A stretch of DNA of 64,000 nucleotides from UBA2966 sp965242505 (GCA_965242505.1 OZ251449.1:1736001-1800000), one strand, 5' to 3'; counted from the first letter of the stretch, positions 43,919-52,320 are shown. Numbers and translations: made by a program. The notes: generated by a model not told the origin, from the sequence alone.

Positions 43919-44911
43919 ATGATCACCAGCATCGACCATCTCGGCCTCGCCATCCACGACCGCCGGAAGGCCATCGAGTTCTTCGAGAACGTTCTCGGCG
44001 CGCCGGTCTACGGCGTCGCGACGGACCCGACCAGCGGCCTGAAGAACGGCCTCGTCCGCCTGGGCGAGGGGGATTTCGTCATTCAGCAGCCGCCGAGGCC
44101 CGGCGTCGATCCCGAGGCGGAGCCCGACTACGTCCCTCCCCGCGACCCGTCGGAACTGCGCCAGGTGGGAAAGCGGGGAAACCTGCACCTGGATACGGCG
44201 GTGTTCATCCGCTACCTGGAGCGGTGGGGCGAGGGGGTCCACCACATCGGCGTGAAGACGCCGGACCTCGGGGCCGCCTGGCGGACGTTGAAGGACCGGG
44301 GCGTACCCCTGTTCGACGATCTGGCCGGCGGCGAGCGGCCCGGCATCCGGGGCAGCCAGCTCTTCTTCCCCGATCCCCGGCGCACCTTCGGCGTGCTCCT
44401 GCAATTCACCGAACGAAGCGAGTCCGACGGACTGGTGTGGAACGACGCGGAAGGCGGCTGGCGCGACGCGCTCGATGGCGGAGAGACGCCCGCGTCGCCT
44501 CATTTCGACGGCATCGACCACGTGGGCATCCTCGTCGATGGCGTCGACGCGGCCACCGACGTCTGCGAGAAGACCATCGGCATGACCGTCCGGGAGCGCG
44601 GCGCGGAGAACGGATCGGATCTGCGCCGGTCGCGCGTCGGGATCGGCGACGCCGACCTCCAGTTCCGCGAGATCGCCCATGACTTCGGAGACGGCCATCC
44701 GCTGGCGCGGTTCCGCCCCGCCCGAGGCAAGGGCGTCCACGACGTCGTCCTGCGCTGCAAGGACCTCGGCGAGACCCGCGCGGGCCTGGAGGAGCGCGGC
44801 GCCGCCATCGTCGACAACCCGGCCCGCGAGGACGACCGCGACCCGGCCTTCTTCCTCGACCCGGCGACATCTCACGCCATCGTCTTCGGGTTCGTGGAGG
44901 CTCGGACGTAA
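43919..44911 (+). CDS. Two-domain VOC-family (glyoxalase/dioxygenase fold) protein
   Basis: A 330-aa protein made of two vicinal-oxygen-chelate domains. The first begins SIDHLGLAIHDRRKAIEFF (residues 4-22) with VHHIGVKTPDLGAAW near 107. The second begins DGIDHVGILVDGVDAATD near 197, with a later VHDVVLRCKDLGE near 275. Histidines in IDHLG, HHIG, IDHVG and VHDVV are in the metal-ligand positions. The family contains glyoxalases, epimerases and ring-cleavage dioxygenases, so the reaction is open. Probably cotranscribed with the acyl-CoA synthetase. Palindromic element R4 begins right after the stop. Confidence 0.82.
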   Translation: MITSIDHLGLAIHDRRKAIEFFENVLGAPVYGVATDPTSGLKNGLVRLGEGDFVIQQPPRPGVDPEAEPDYVPPRDPSELRQVGKRGNLHLDTAVFIRYLERWGEGVHHIGVKTPDLGAAWRTLKDRGVPLFDDLAGGERPGIRGSQLFFPDPRRTFGVLLQFTERSESDGLVWNDAEGGWRDALDGGETPASPHFDGIDHVGILVDGVDAATDVCEKTIGMTVRERGAENGSDLRRSRVGIGDADLQFREIAHDFGDGHPLARFRPARGKGVHDVVLRCKDLGETRAGLEERGAAIVDNPAREDDRDPAFFLDPATSHAIVFGFVEART

Positions 44912-45168
44912 GATTCGTCCGGCGACGGGCGCGCCGCAGGGTCCGTGCTCCTCCCCCCTTGGCGCGACCCCCACCCCGACCCTCCCCCTGCAAGGGAGAG
45001 GGAGAGGGAGAAGAAGGGACGCGCCGCCCCGTGCGTTCCCCTCCCCCTATCTATCTACTCCTCCCCCCTGGACAGGGGGGAGGTCGGGAGGGGGGTGGAC
45101 GCGGCCCCGCAACTCCGATCCTCCACTGGTGCGAGAAACACGGGCCAACCCGCGCGTCTCATACCGGC
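44912..45168 (-). repeat. Palindromic intergenic element, copy R4
   Basis: Inverted copy between two converging genes. From the left: ATTCGTCCGGCGACGG, the long hairpin region (CCGACCCTCCCCCTGCAAGGGAGAGGG), the second hairpin CCTCCCCCCTGGACAGGGGGGAGG, GCGGCCCCGCAAC, and the end GCGTCTCATACCGG. The TGA stop of the dioxygenase gene on the minus strand lies inside this right end (GGTATGAG). Confidence 0.87.
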
Positions 45169-46103
45169 CGCGCGGAGTCCTTGATCTGCGTGCGGCGCAT
45201 GACGCGGCGCCAAGCCGGATCGAGAGGGCCGCGCTGGTGCATGACGCAGCGGTTGTCCCACATGAGATAATCGCCCACCCGCCACCGGTGGCGCCAAACG
45301 GGCCGTTCCTCGCCGACGAATCGCCAGAGCTCGTCGAGGAGCGCGTCCGACTCGGCGCGCGCCATGCCCATGACGTACGTCGCGCGCTTGTCGCCGTTCC
45401 AGTGGCGCCCGAGATACAGGGCCCGGCGGCCGGTTTCCGGATGCGTGCGGACGAGAGGATGCGCGGGTCCGGGCGCCGACTCGATGCGCTCGTACTCGGC
45501 GGCGTCGAAACCGCGCCGAACTTCGCCCTGCAGGGCGTGGGCGGGATCGTGCCTCAGCCGCAGCGACCCGATGCGGCCCCTCAGGTCCGCGGGCAGCGAG
45601 TCCAGCACCTCGTACATGTTGATGAAACCGGTGTCGCCGCCTCCGTCTTCCGGCGTCTCCAGGGCGTAGAGCGTGCTCGCCTTCGGCGGCGCCTCGGTAT
45701 AGGACATGTCGGTGTGCCACGGCAGCGGGCGGTCGTCGAGGAATCCGATCGGGCGCCCGTCCTCCACCACGTTCGAGACGACGAAGATTTCCGGGCGGGC
45801 GTCGCGGTCCGCCGGGCGCGCCATGGGCGGACCGTGGTCGAGCTCTCCGAAGCCCCGGCTGAACCGGATCAGGTCGGCATCGCTCAACCTCTGGTCCCGC
45901 AGGAGCACGACGCAGTGTTCGAGCCATGCGCGGTGCACTGCGGCGCGGGCCGCCGGGGCGAGTTCGTTCTTCAGGTCGAGTCCGCGGATCTCGGCGCCGA
46001 TGGCGTCCGTGATGGGAGCCACCTCGACTCCCGCCTTCTCGTACGTCTCCGCCGCGGGCGTCGGCCAGCGGCGTCGAGAGGCGTCGGGTTCCGTATCGCT
46101 CAT
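45159..46103 (-). CDS. TauD/TfdA-family 2-oxoglutarate-dependent dioxygenase
   Basis: A 314-aa non-haem iron dioxygenase. The iron ligands are His and Asp of LPWHTDMSYTE (near residue 127, HxD) and a distal His in MWDNRCVMHQRGPLDP near 286; the 2-oxoglutarate arginine is in RRVMRRTQI near 302. The N-terminal EVAPITDAIGAEIRGLDL is the usual family opening. Substrates range from taurine to aryloxyalkanoates and cannot be picked here. The start was set at MSDTEPD; the frame remains open far upstream by chance. The last codons are contributed by element R4. It is divergent from the amidase gene, 123 bp away. Confidence 0.9.
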   Translation of the reverse strand: MSDTEPDASRRRWPTPAAETYEKAGVEVAPITDAIGAEIRGLDLKNELAPAARAAVHRAWLEHCVVLLRDQRLSDADLIRFSRGFGELDHGPPMARPADRDARPEIFVVSNVVEDGRPIGFLDDRPLPWHTDMSYTEAPPKASTLYALETPEDGGGDTGFINMYEVLDSLPADLRGRIGSLRLRHDPAHALQGEVRRGFDAAEYERIESAPGPAHPLVRTHPETGRRALYLGRHWNGDKRATYVMGMARAESDALLDELWRFVGEERPVWRHRWRVGDYLMWDNRCVMHQRGPLDPAWRRVMRRTQIKDSARPV

Positions 46104-46226
46104 GGTCCGTCCGCGGCTCGCCAGGTCAGGTCGGCGGCATGGCCCCGACCATACCCTTGGAGTCGCGGGCGCCTCAAGCGATACTGTCGGCGATACCGGG
46201 GGGACGCCGACGACCGGGAACCGCGC

Positions 46227-47681
46227 ATGACCGACATCGCCTATCTTTCCGCGCTGGAGCTCGCGCGCCGCATACGGGCCCGGGACCTGGGCTGCCTCGA
46301 GCTCCTCGACCACTGCCTGGACCGGGTCGACCGCTACAACCCCGGCCTCAACGCCATCGTCGAGCTCGACGCGGAGCGCGCCCGCGAACGCGCGCGCCGG
46401 GCCGACGACGCGTTGGCGAGGGATGAGGTCTGGGGGCCGTTTCACGGCGTGCCGATGACGATCAAGGAGGCCTTCGGCGTCGCCGGCCTCCGCATGACGT
46501 GGGGCGACCCCGCCCTCGCGTCGCACACGCCGGAGAAGAACGCCGTCGTGGTCGACCGGCTCCTCGGTTCGGGCGCCGTCCTGTTCGGGACCACCAACGT
46601 GCCGCTCTGGTTGATGGACTGGCAGACCTACAACGTCATGTACGGCGCGACGAACAACCCCTGGGACGTCTCGCGCGCGCCCGGGGGGTCGTCCGGCGGC
46701 TCGGCCGCCGCCCTCGCGGCCGGTCTTTCCGCCCTCGAGGCGGGCAGCGACATCGGCGCGTCGATCCGCAATCCGGCGCACTACTGCGGCGTCTACGGGC
46801 ACAAGCCGACCTTCGGCATCCTGCCCACGACGGGCCACGACTTTCCGGGCCATCCCAAACCGCTCGACATCCTCGTGGTCGGGCCCATGGCGCGCGGCGC
46901 CGAGGATCTGGCGGCCGCGCTCGACGTGATGGCCGGCGCCGACGGCCTCGACGCCAAGGCCTGGAAGCTCGAGCTGCCCGGCCCGCGCCACGCCGCGATG
47001 GCGGACTACCGCGTCGCGGTCATGCGGGAGTCTCCGGTCTGCGCCGTCGACGGCGCCGTCACCGACCGCATCCAGGCGGTCGCCGACGCCTGCGCCAGGG
47101 CGGGCGCCGCAGTCTCGGACTCGGCCCGCCCGGAGGTCGACATGGCGGCCGCGCACGCCAACTACGTCCAGCTTCTGCGGGGGGCCACGGCGGGCATACT
47201 GCCGCGGTCCTTCATCGACGACGCGGCGGAGCAGGCCGCGACCCTGTCGCCCGACGACGAGAGCTTCCGCGCCCGCGCGCTGCGCGCCGCTATCCAGTCC
47301 CACCGGGACTGGTCGATCGCCGATCAGCAGCGCACGCGGGACCGGGCCGCGTGGGAAGCCTTCTTCCGGGACTGGGACGTGCTTCTGTGCCCCGTGGCGG
47401 CGACGGCCGCCATGCCCCATCAACGGGACGTGGAACGGTTCTTCCGCACCGTCACGGTCAACGGCGGGACGGAGAACTACAACGACCAGCTCTTCTGGGC
47501 GGGCGTCAGCTGCAACGTCTACCTGCCCGGGACGTCGGCGCCCGCCGGCCTGACCCCGGACGGTCTGCCGGTCGGCGTGCAGATCGTCGGCCCCCACCTG
47601 GAGGACCGCACGACGATCGAGTTCGCGCGTCTCCTCGCCGACGAGATCGGAGGCTTCGCGCCGCCGCCGGGCTACGATTAG
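46227..47681 (+). CDS. Amidase (amidase-signature family)
   Basis: A 484-aa amidase-signature hydrolase. The Ser-cisSer-Lys triad is visible: Lys in PMTIKEAFGV (near residue 79), the Gly/Ser loop APGGSSGGSAAALAAG (near 150-165) and the nucleophile in GSDIGASIRNPAHYCGVYGHKPT near 172. Members hydrolyse amides such as aliphatic or aryl amides, or transamidate; with no GatB/C nearby this is a stand-alone amidase. The ATG gives the typical start IAYLSALELARRIR. The TAG stop is the first triplet of palindromic element R5. It is divergent from the dioxygenase and probably part of the same catabolic stretch. Confidence 0.92.
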   Translation: MTDIAYLSALELARRIRARDLGCLELLDHCLDRVDRYNPGLNAIVELDAERARERARRADDALARDEVWGPFHGVPMTIKEAFGVAGLRMTWGDPALASHTPEKNAVVVDRLLGSGAVLFGTTNVPLWLMDWQTYNVMYGATNNPWDVSRAPGGSSGGSAAALAAGLSALEAGSDIGASIRNPAHYCGVYGHKPTFGILPTTGHDFPGHPKPLDILVVGPMARGAEDLAAALDVMAGADGLDAKAWKLELPGPRHAAMADYRVAVMRESPVCAVDGAVTDRIQAVADACARAGAAVSDSARPEVDMAAAHANYVQLLRGATAGILPRSFIDDAAEQAATLSPDDESFRARALRAAIQSHRDWSIADQQRTRDRAAWEAFFRDWDVLLCPVAATAAMPHQRDVERFFRTVTVNGGTENYNDQLFWAGVSCNVYLPGTSAPAGLTPDGLPVGVQIVGPHLEDRTTIEFARLLADEIGGFAPPPGYD

Positions 47682-47836
47682 CCCGCATTTCTCATATCCC
47701 CCTGACGCGACCCCCCTCCCGACCCTCCCCCTGTCAGGGGGAGGAGCGTGAATGGCCCCTCCCCTCTTCTTCTCCCTCCCCCTGGCAGGGGGAGGGTCGG
47801 GGTGGGGGTCGCCCCAGGGAGAGGAGCGCGAACGGG
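47679..47836 (+). repeat. Palindromic intergenic element, copy R5
   Basis: Forward copy starting TAGCCCGCATTTCTCATA, shortened in the middle (the GATCGAGGA and GCGGGACCGCGG blocks are missing), then hairpin CCCTCCCCCTGTCAGGGGGAGG and hairpin CCCTCCCCCTGGCAGGGGGAGGG with flanks reading GGTCGGGGTGGGGGTCGC. It lies between the amidase and the quinone-oxidoreductase genes. Confidence 0.87.
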
Positions 47837-47907
47837 GAAGAACGCTTGATGTTTGTCGTCCCGATCCCCACATTCAGGACACATCAGCCCGAACGAGGAG
47901 AGACGAC

Positions 47908-48879
47908 ATGAGAGCAGCCTTCTATCGCCGCAACGGTTCGGCCGCCGACGTACTGGAAGTCGGCGAACTGGACACGCCGACGCCGGGCCCCGGCGAGGTG
48001 CGGATCCGCATCGCGGCGTCGGGCGTCAACCCGTCCGACGTGAAGAAGCGCCAGGGGGCGGCCCTCGAATTTCCCGTCATCGTTCCGCACAGCGACGGCG
48101 CCGGAGAGATCGACGCCGTGGGCGACGGGGTGCCCGAAGCCCGCATCGGCGAGCGCGTCTGGACGATCAACGGCCAATGGCGCCGGGCGCACGGCACCGC
48201 GGCCGAGTACATCGCCATCGGGTCGAAGTACGCCGTCCCCCTGCCCGAAGGCGTGGACGAGGCCGTCGGCGCCTGCCTCGGCATTCCCGTGCTCACCGCC
48301 TGGCGGGCGCTGACCCTGGACGGCGACGTTTCGGGGCAGACGCTCCTCGTGCCGGGCGGCGCCGGCGCCGTGGGGCACTACGTCGTGCAGATCGCCAAGC
48401 TGCGGGGCGCGTCCGTGATCGCCACGGTGAGCTCGGCGGAGAAGGCGGCCCACGCAAGGGCCGGCGGGGCCGACCACACGATCGACTACAAGACCGAGAA
48501 CGTGGGCGAACGGGTTCGCGAGATCACCGGGGGGCGCGGCGTCGACCGCATCATCGAGGTCGATCTCGCCGGCAACGCGGGTCTCGTTCCGGACGTCCTG
48601 CGGCCCGGCGGGACGGTCGTCGTCTACGGCGCGGGCGCGCCGACCGCCAGCATCCCCGCCATGTGGTGCGTGCCCAACTACGTCACCTTCCGCTTCTTCA
48701 TCATGTACGAGTTGACGGACGAGGCGCGCGGCGCCGGCGCGGCGGCGATCCGCGAGATGCTGAAGGCCGGATTGCTCCGGCACACGGTGGCCGAGACGTA
48801 TCCGCTGGAAGACATCGTCAAGGCGCACGAGGCCGTGGAGAGCGGCAAGGTGATGGGCAACGTCGTCGTCACCCCCTGA
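47908..48879 (+). CDS. NADPH:quinone oxidoreductase (zeta-crystallin-like MDR)
   Basis: A 323-aa medium-chain dehydrogenase without the zinc ligands. It has the GroES-like N-terminal domain (ASGVNPSDVKKRQG near residue 40), then the NADPH-binding Rossmann domain with VPGGAGAVGHYVVQIAKLRGA (near 149-169), the GRGVDRIIEVDLAGN segment near 208 and a final GKVMGNVVVTP. These fit QOR/zeta-crystallin enzymes that reduce quinones or enones. A GAGGAGAG ribosome site precedes the ATG. It is followed 28 bp later by the leucyl aminopeptidase gene in the same direction. Confidence 0.9.
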   Translation: MRAAFYRRNGSAADVLEVGELDTPTPGPGEVRIRIAASGVNPSDVKKRQGAALEFPVIVPHSDGAGEIDAVGDGVPEARIGERVWTINGQWRRAHGTAAEYIAIGSKYAVPLPEGVDEAVGACLGIPVLTAWRALTLDGDVSGQTLLVPGGAGAVGHYVVQIAKLRGASVIATVSSAEKAAHARAGGADHTIDYKTENVGERVREITGGRGVDRIIEVDLAGNAGLVPDVLRPGGTVVVYGAGAPTASIPAMWCVPNYVTFRFFIMYELTDEARGAGAAAIREMLKAGLLRHTVAETYPLEDIVKAHEAVESGKVMGNVVVTP

Positions 48880-48907
48880 CCGGCGCCCCTCCGGGGGAAC
48901 GGATTCC

Positions 48908-50296
48908 ATGGCCGGACCGCCGACCCTCGTATCGGGAGCGCGCCGCGCGACCCCCCTTCGTCCGCTGAGCGAGGACGCCCTGCCGTCGTGGCTCGAATCG
49001 CGGCCCGCGGCGGTCAGGTCCTGGGTGGAGGCGAACGGCTTCGAGGGCAAGTCCGGGCAATACCTCTTGGTCCCCGGCGAGGACGGCGCGCCGTCGCTGG
49101 CCCTGTGCGGCATGGCGTCCCCGCCGGACTTCTGGGATTTCGCGGACCTGCCCTCCGCGCTGCCGGCCCGGACCTGGCGGCTGGACGGGCCTCCCGACCC
49201 GGACCTCGCGTCCAGGGCGGCCCTCGGCTGGGCCCTGGGCGGCTATGCCTTCACGCGCTACGGCAGGGGCAGGGACGAGAAGTACGCCCGCCTCGTGTGG
49301 CCGCCGGGCGTGGACCGCGCCGAAATATCGAGAACGTATGGCGCGGTCGCGTTCGCGCGCGACCTGATCAATACGCCCGCCGCCGATCTCGGCCCCGCGG
49401 AACTGGCCGCGGAGGCCGGACGGATCGCGCGGGCGGGCGGCGCGACGCGCCGGGTCGTCGTCGGCGATGCGCTGCTCCGGCGGAACTACCCCATGATCCA
49501 CGCCGTGGGCCGAGCCAGCGACCGGGCGCCCCGGCTGATCGACCTGCGCTGGGGATCGGCGAGACACCCGAAGGTCACGGTCGTGGGCAAGGGCGTCTGC
49601 TTCGATTCGGGCGGCCTCGACCTGAAGCCGGCGTCCGGCATGGCCTTGATGAAGAAGGACATGGGGGGCGCCGCCGCGGCCCTGGGGCTCGCGCGCATGG
49701 TCATGGACGCCGGGCTCCGGATCCGTCTGCGCGTCCTGATCCCCGCCGTCGAGAACAGCGTCTCCGGCGCCAGTTTCCGCCCCGGCGACGTGCTCACGAG
49801 CCGCAAGGGCCTGACCGTGGAGATCGGCAACACCGACGCCGAGGGACGCCTCATCCTGGCGGACGCCCTCGCCGAGGCCGACCGCGAGAAACCCGAACTG
49901 CTGTTCGATTTCGCGACGTTGACCGGCGCCGCCCGAATCGCTCTCGGCCCCGATCTCGCCGCGCTCTACACGCGCGACGACGGGCTCGCCGAGGATCTCC
50001 GCCGCTTCGGCGAATCGGTTTGCGATCCCGTGTGGCGTATGCCGCTCTGGCAGCCCTATGCGTGCATGATCCGGGGAAAGGTCGCCGACGTCGCCAACGC
50101 CGGCGAGGACCGGATGGCGGGGTCGATCACCGCGGCGCTGTTCCTGGACCGCTTCGTCGAACGCGCGGGCGCCTGGGCGCACTTCGACGTCTACGGCTGG
50201 AACGGCCGCTCCCGCCCCGGGCGCCCGGAGGGCGGCGAGGCGCACGCCATGCGCGCCGTGTACGCCCTGCTCGCGAGCCGCTATCCGGTGGCGTGA
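48908..50296 (+). CDS. pepA: Leucyl aminopeptidase (M17 family)
   Basis: A 462-aa cytosolic metallo-aminopeptidase. The catalytic C-terminal domain contains VGKGVCFDSGGLDLKP (near residue 232, active-site Lys and Asp), MKKDMGGAAAALG (near 251), the family signature NTDAEGRLILADAL (near 309) and the LLFDFATLTGAARIALG strand near 330. All metal ligands appear present. The N-terminal third is shorter than E. coli PepA, as in the PepB-like branch often found in alphaproteobacteria. The TGA stop falls in the GCGTGACCCCCACCCCGACC edge of element R6, so the natural C-terminus may have been altered. Confidence 0.92.
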   Translation: MAGPPTLVSGARRATPLRPLSEDALPSWLESRPAAVRSWVEANGFEGKSGQYLLVPGEDGAPSLALCGMASPPDFWDFADLPSALPARTWRLDGPPDPDLASRAALGWALGGYAFTRYGRGRDEKYARLVWPPGVDRAEISRTYGAVAFARDLINTPAADLGPAELAAEAGRIARAGGATRRVVVGDALLRRNYPMIHAVGRASDRAPRLIDLRWGSARHPKVTVVGKGVCFDSGGLDLKPASGMALMKKDMGGAAAALGLARMVMDAGLRIRLRVLIPAVENSVSGASFRPGDVLTSRKGLTVEIGNTDAEGRLILADALAEADREKPELLFDFATLTGAARIALGPDLAALYTRDDGLAEDLRRFGESVCDPVWRMPLWQPYACMIRGKVADVANAGEDRMAGSITAALFLDRFVERAGAWAHFDVYGWNGRSRPGRPEGGEAHAMRAVYALLASRYPVA

Positions 50297-50437
50297 CCCC
50301 CACCCCGACCCTCCCCCTGGACAGGGGGGAGCCCTCCACACTCCTCCCCCCATAACAGGGGGGAGGTCGGGAGGGGGGTGGACCGCGGCCCCGCAACGCC
50401 CCACAATCCTCGATCCTCCCCCGGTATGAGAAATATA
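50293..50437 (-). repeat. Palindromic intergenic element, copy R6
   Basis: Inverted copy beginning in the 3' end of the aminopeptidase gene: GCGTGACCCCCACCCCGACCC, hairpin CTCCCCCTGGACAGGGGGGAG, hairpin CCTCCCCCCATAACAGGGGGGAGG, GGACCGCGGCCCCGCAACGCC, TCCTCGATCCTCC and the end CCGGTATGAGAAAT. It joins directly to a toxin-gene fragment. Confidence 0.87.
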
Positions 50438-50533
50438 TACTATGGGCGGGATGGACAGAATGTCGTGATCCTGCTCGCGGGCGGAACGAAAAGGCGTCAA
50501 GATCGCGATATCAAGCGCGCCCGAACCTGCTGG
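50438..50533 (+). pseudogene. HigB/RelE-type toxin fragment, first tandem copy
   Basis: About 32 codons that read YYGRDGQNVVILLAGGTKRR followed by QDRDIKRARTCW, the C-terminal part of an addiction-module killer protein. The fragment has no start of its own, since element R6 precedes it, and its 3' end is cut by element R7. It differs from the second copy by only a few bases. Both belong to a roughly 203-bp tandem duplication. Confidence 0.75.
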
Positions 50534-50540
50534 GGCCGTT

Positions 50541-50640
50541 GACGCTCCTCCCCCATAACAGGGGGGAGGTCGGGAGGGGGGTGGACCGCGGCCCCGCAAC
50601 GCCGCGCAATCCTCGATCCTCCCCCGATATGAGAAATGTG
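50541..50640 (-). repeat. Palindromic intergenic element, copy R7 (partial)
   Basis: Second inverted partial copy with only one hairpin (CTCCCCCATAACAGGGGGGAG), the GGACCGCGGCCCCGCAACGCC block, TCCTCGATCCTCC and the end CCGATATGAGAAAT. It repeats the right two thirds of R6 at a distance of 203 bp together with the adjoining toxin sequence. Confidence 0.85.
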
Positions 50641-50781
50641 TACTATGGGCGGGATGGGCAGAATGTCGTGATCCTGCTCGCGGGCGGAACGAAGAGGCGT
50701 CAAGACCGCGATATCGAGCGCGCTCGAACCTGCTGGGAAGATTATACGCGGGAGAAACGAAATGCCGACCGTACCCCATAG
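50632..50781 (+). pseudogene. HigB/RelE-type toxin gene truncated at its 5' end
   Basis: The frame ending at 50779-50781 reads YYGRDGQNVVILLAGGTKRR, then QDRDIERARTCWEDYTREK. This is the normal C-terminus of the Gp49-like HigB toxins (LLAGGDKSSQDRDI-like). The first 50-60 residues, which carry part of the RNase fold, are absent because element R7 lies there. An in-frame ATG within R7 (50539) exists but would add only repeat-encoded residues. The antitoxin gene overlaps the 3' end by 20 bp, as in intact pairs. I regard the toxin as inactive. Confidence 0.8.
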
Positions 50782-51046
50782 GGCAAGCGACTACCTCAAG
50801 ACGCCCGAGGCCATCGCCGCCTATCTGAACGTCGTGTTCGACGATCCCGAAAGCGATCACGAGGATCTGATGATCGCGCTTCGCAACGTCGCGGACGCGA
50901 TCGGCGGCGTGTCGGAACTCTCGCGCCGGACCGGCTTGAATCGGGCCGGACTGTCCCGCGCGCTCTCGGCGAGGAACACGCCGAAGATCGACACGGTTCA
51001 CAAGATCACCAGGGCTTGCGGGGTGCGGCTCCGGTTCGCCGCCTGA
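50762..51046 (+). CDS. HigA-type antitoxin (addiction-module antidote), toxin partner truncated
   Basis: A 94-aa protein with the family opening DYLKTPEAIAAYLNVVF (residues 10-26), acidic linker DDPESDHEDLMIALRNVADA, and a helix-turn-helix at about 50-85 (GGVSELSRRTGLNRAGLSRA and PKIDTVHKITRACG). It matches the DNA-binding antidotes that pair with Gp49-like toxins. The frame is intact while the toxin upstream is beheaded, so it is an orphan antitoxin that could still repress or neutralise related toxins. It overlaps the toxin 3' end by 20 bp. Confidence 0.87.
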   Translation: MPTVPHRASDYLKTPEAIAAYLNVVFDDPESDHEDLMIALRNVADAIGGVSELSRRTGLNRAGLSRALSARNTPKIDTVHKITRACGVRLRFAA

Positions 51047-51144
51047 AGGACCACTGAGCCGGCGGCGTATCGTGTAACCCCTCGCTCCAGCGATGTGACC
51101 TGCGGCGGCGGAATCGAGGCCGTCGGTTTGATCGGGACTCGTCG

Positions 51145-52272
51145 CTACGGGCGCTTGCCGGCCCCGAACGCGCCAACGAAAACACTGGTGGAGCCTCCAC
51201 TCGTGGTCGCGGCGCCCCCGAACGTCCCGGCGACCGCGCGCGGCTCGCCGGAGGCGGCCGGGCGGTTGGAGAAGCGCCCACCCCATGATCCGCTCGTCGA
51301 GGCGTAACTCGTGTCGGGGCTCGTCAACGTCACGCCGCCTCCCCGGAACCCTCCAGTCTCCGGATCGATGGATAGTGAACCGAGATGAACGCGGGCGCGG
51401 GTGTCGACCTCGGAGAACGTAACCGCCTCACCATCCGGCGCGACAGCGATGCCGGAAAGTTGGACATTGCCTTCGCAGCCGATACAGCCCGAGATCGTGT
51501 TGTCGGCGAAGTCGGCTGTCAGCGTCGCGGCGCCCGTGAAATCCCCGATTTCGACGGTCCCGGACGGAACCCCCTCGGAAACGAGATCCGTTCCATATTC
51601 CGAGGCGTACAGCCCTCCGGCCAACCCGCGGTAAGTCGCGGTCCCGCTCGTCGGCAGACTCTCCGGCGGCCCCGATATTTCCGGGCCATCGACGAACGCG
51701 CCCGCTTCCGCTCCGGTGATGTTCGGGGAGGAGCCGCCGAAACCGGAGCCCCTCAAGTGAAGCCAATATCCGGCCGCCAGATAGTCGGACGGATCGTCAG
51801 CCGCCCATGTGGCGGTAAGGCCGGAGATGGTCGCGGCGCTTCCGGTGACGTTCAAGGCCGCCCAACTCTGGATGGTCCGCGCCGCGCCCGGGATCCCGAA
51901 TACCGTATCGGCGACGGGGCCGGCGCCAAAATCGGAGATCGCGTGCGCACTGTCGAGGGTGAGCGCGCTCTTGCCTTGCCGGGCGATGGTCACGCGCAAG
52001 CGTCCGTCGGCGAACTCGGCGCTGGCCCTGTCCGTGGTAACGCCGTCGGCCTGGTTGGTCGATTGGGTGACGCTTCCGAAGCCCGGCTGCACGCCGGCCG
52101 CCGCTTCGGCGGTGCTCACGATCCTGTCGGGGTCGGCGGCCTGGACATCAGCCAGCGTCACACGCGGCCCGCCAGCACTGCTGCCGCTGCCACCACCACC
52201 GCCGCCACACCCGGCGAGCGCCAACGTGCAAGCGATGGCAGTGGAAACGATATACCTGATCGGGTGATTCAT
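51145..52272 (-). CDS. Transferrin-binding-protein-like surface lipoprotein
   Basis: A 375-aa secreted lipoprotein. The signal peptide (residues 1-20) ends with the lipobox LALAGC, giving a lipidated Cys followed by a Gly/Ser-rich linker. The C-terminal part (about 180-375) shows short alternating strands and the pattern of the TbpB barrel: GTATYRGLAGGLYAS, LTADFADNTISG, GGVTLTSPDTS and the closing VAGTFGGAATTSGGSTSVFVGAFGA. Such proteins are surface lipoproteins that bind host or environmental ligands, or haemophore-like proteins; the ligand is not known. The ATG was chosen at the signal peptide; open frame upstream is chance. A foldable inverted-repeat element lies 49 bp upstream of the start. 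Confidence 0.8.
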   Translation of the reverse strand: MNHPIRYIVSTAIACTLALAGCGGGGGGSGSSAGGPRVTLADVQAADPDRIVSTAEAAAGVQPGFGSVTQSTNQADGVTTDRASAEFADGRLRVTIARQGKSALTLDSAHAISDFGAGPVADTVFGIPGAARTIQSWAALNVTGSAATISGLTATWAADDPSDYLAAGYWLHLRGSGFGGSSPNITGAEAGAFVDGPEISGPPESLPTSGTATYRGLAGGLYASEYGTDLVSEGVPSGTVEIGDFTGAATLTADFADNTISGCIGCEGNVQLSGIAVAPDGEAVTFSEVDTRARVHLGSLSIDPETGGFRGGGVTLTSPDTSYASTSGSWGGRFSNRPAASGEPRAVAGTFGGAATTSGGSTSVFVGAFGAGKRP

Positions 52273-52320
52273 CAGCGTTCTCCCATGCTGATTGCCGCGG
52301 CGCCGGCGGGCGCCGGGCCG

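Noticed and set aside
45159..47873. 904-codon minus-strand frame through the amidase gene
   Set aside because: Only its last 314 codons are the real dioxygenase; the rest is antisense to the amidase and to element R5.
50293..50640. Tandem palindromes as integron attC sites
   Set aside because: They lack the paired core-site motifs of attC, and no integrase is near; they match the dispersed element instead.
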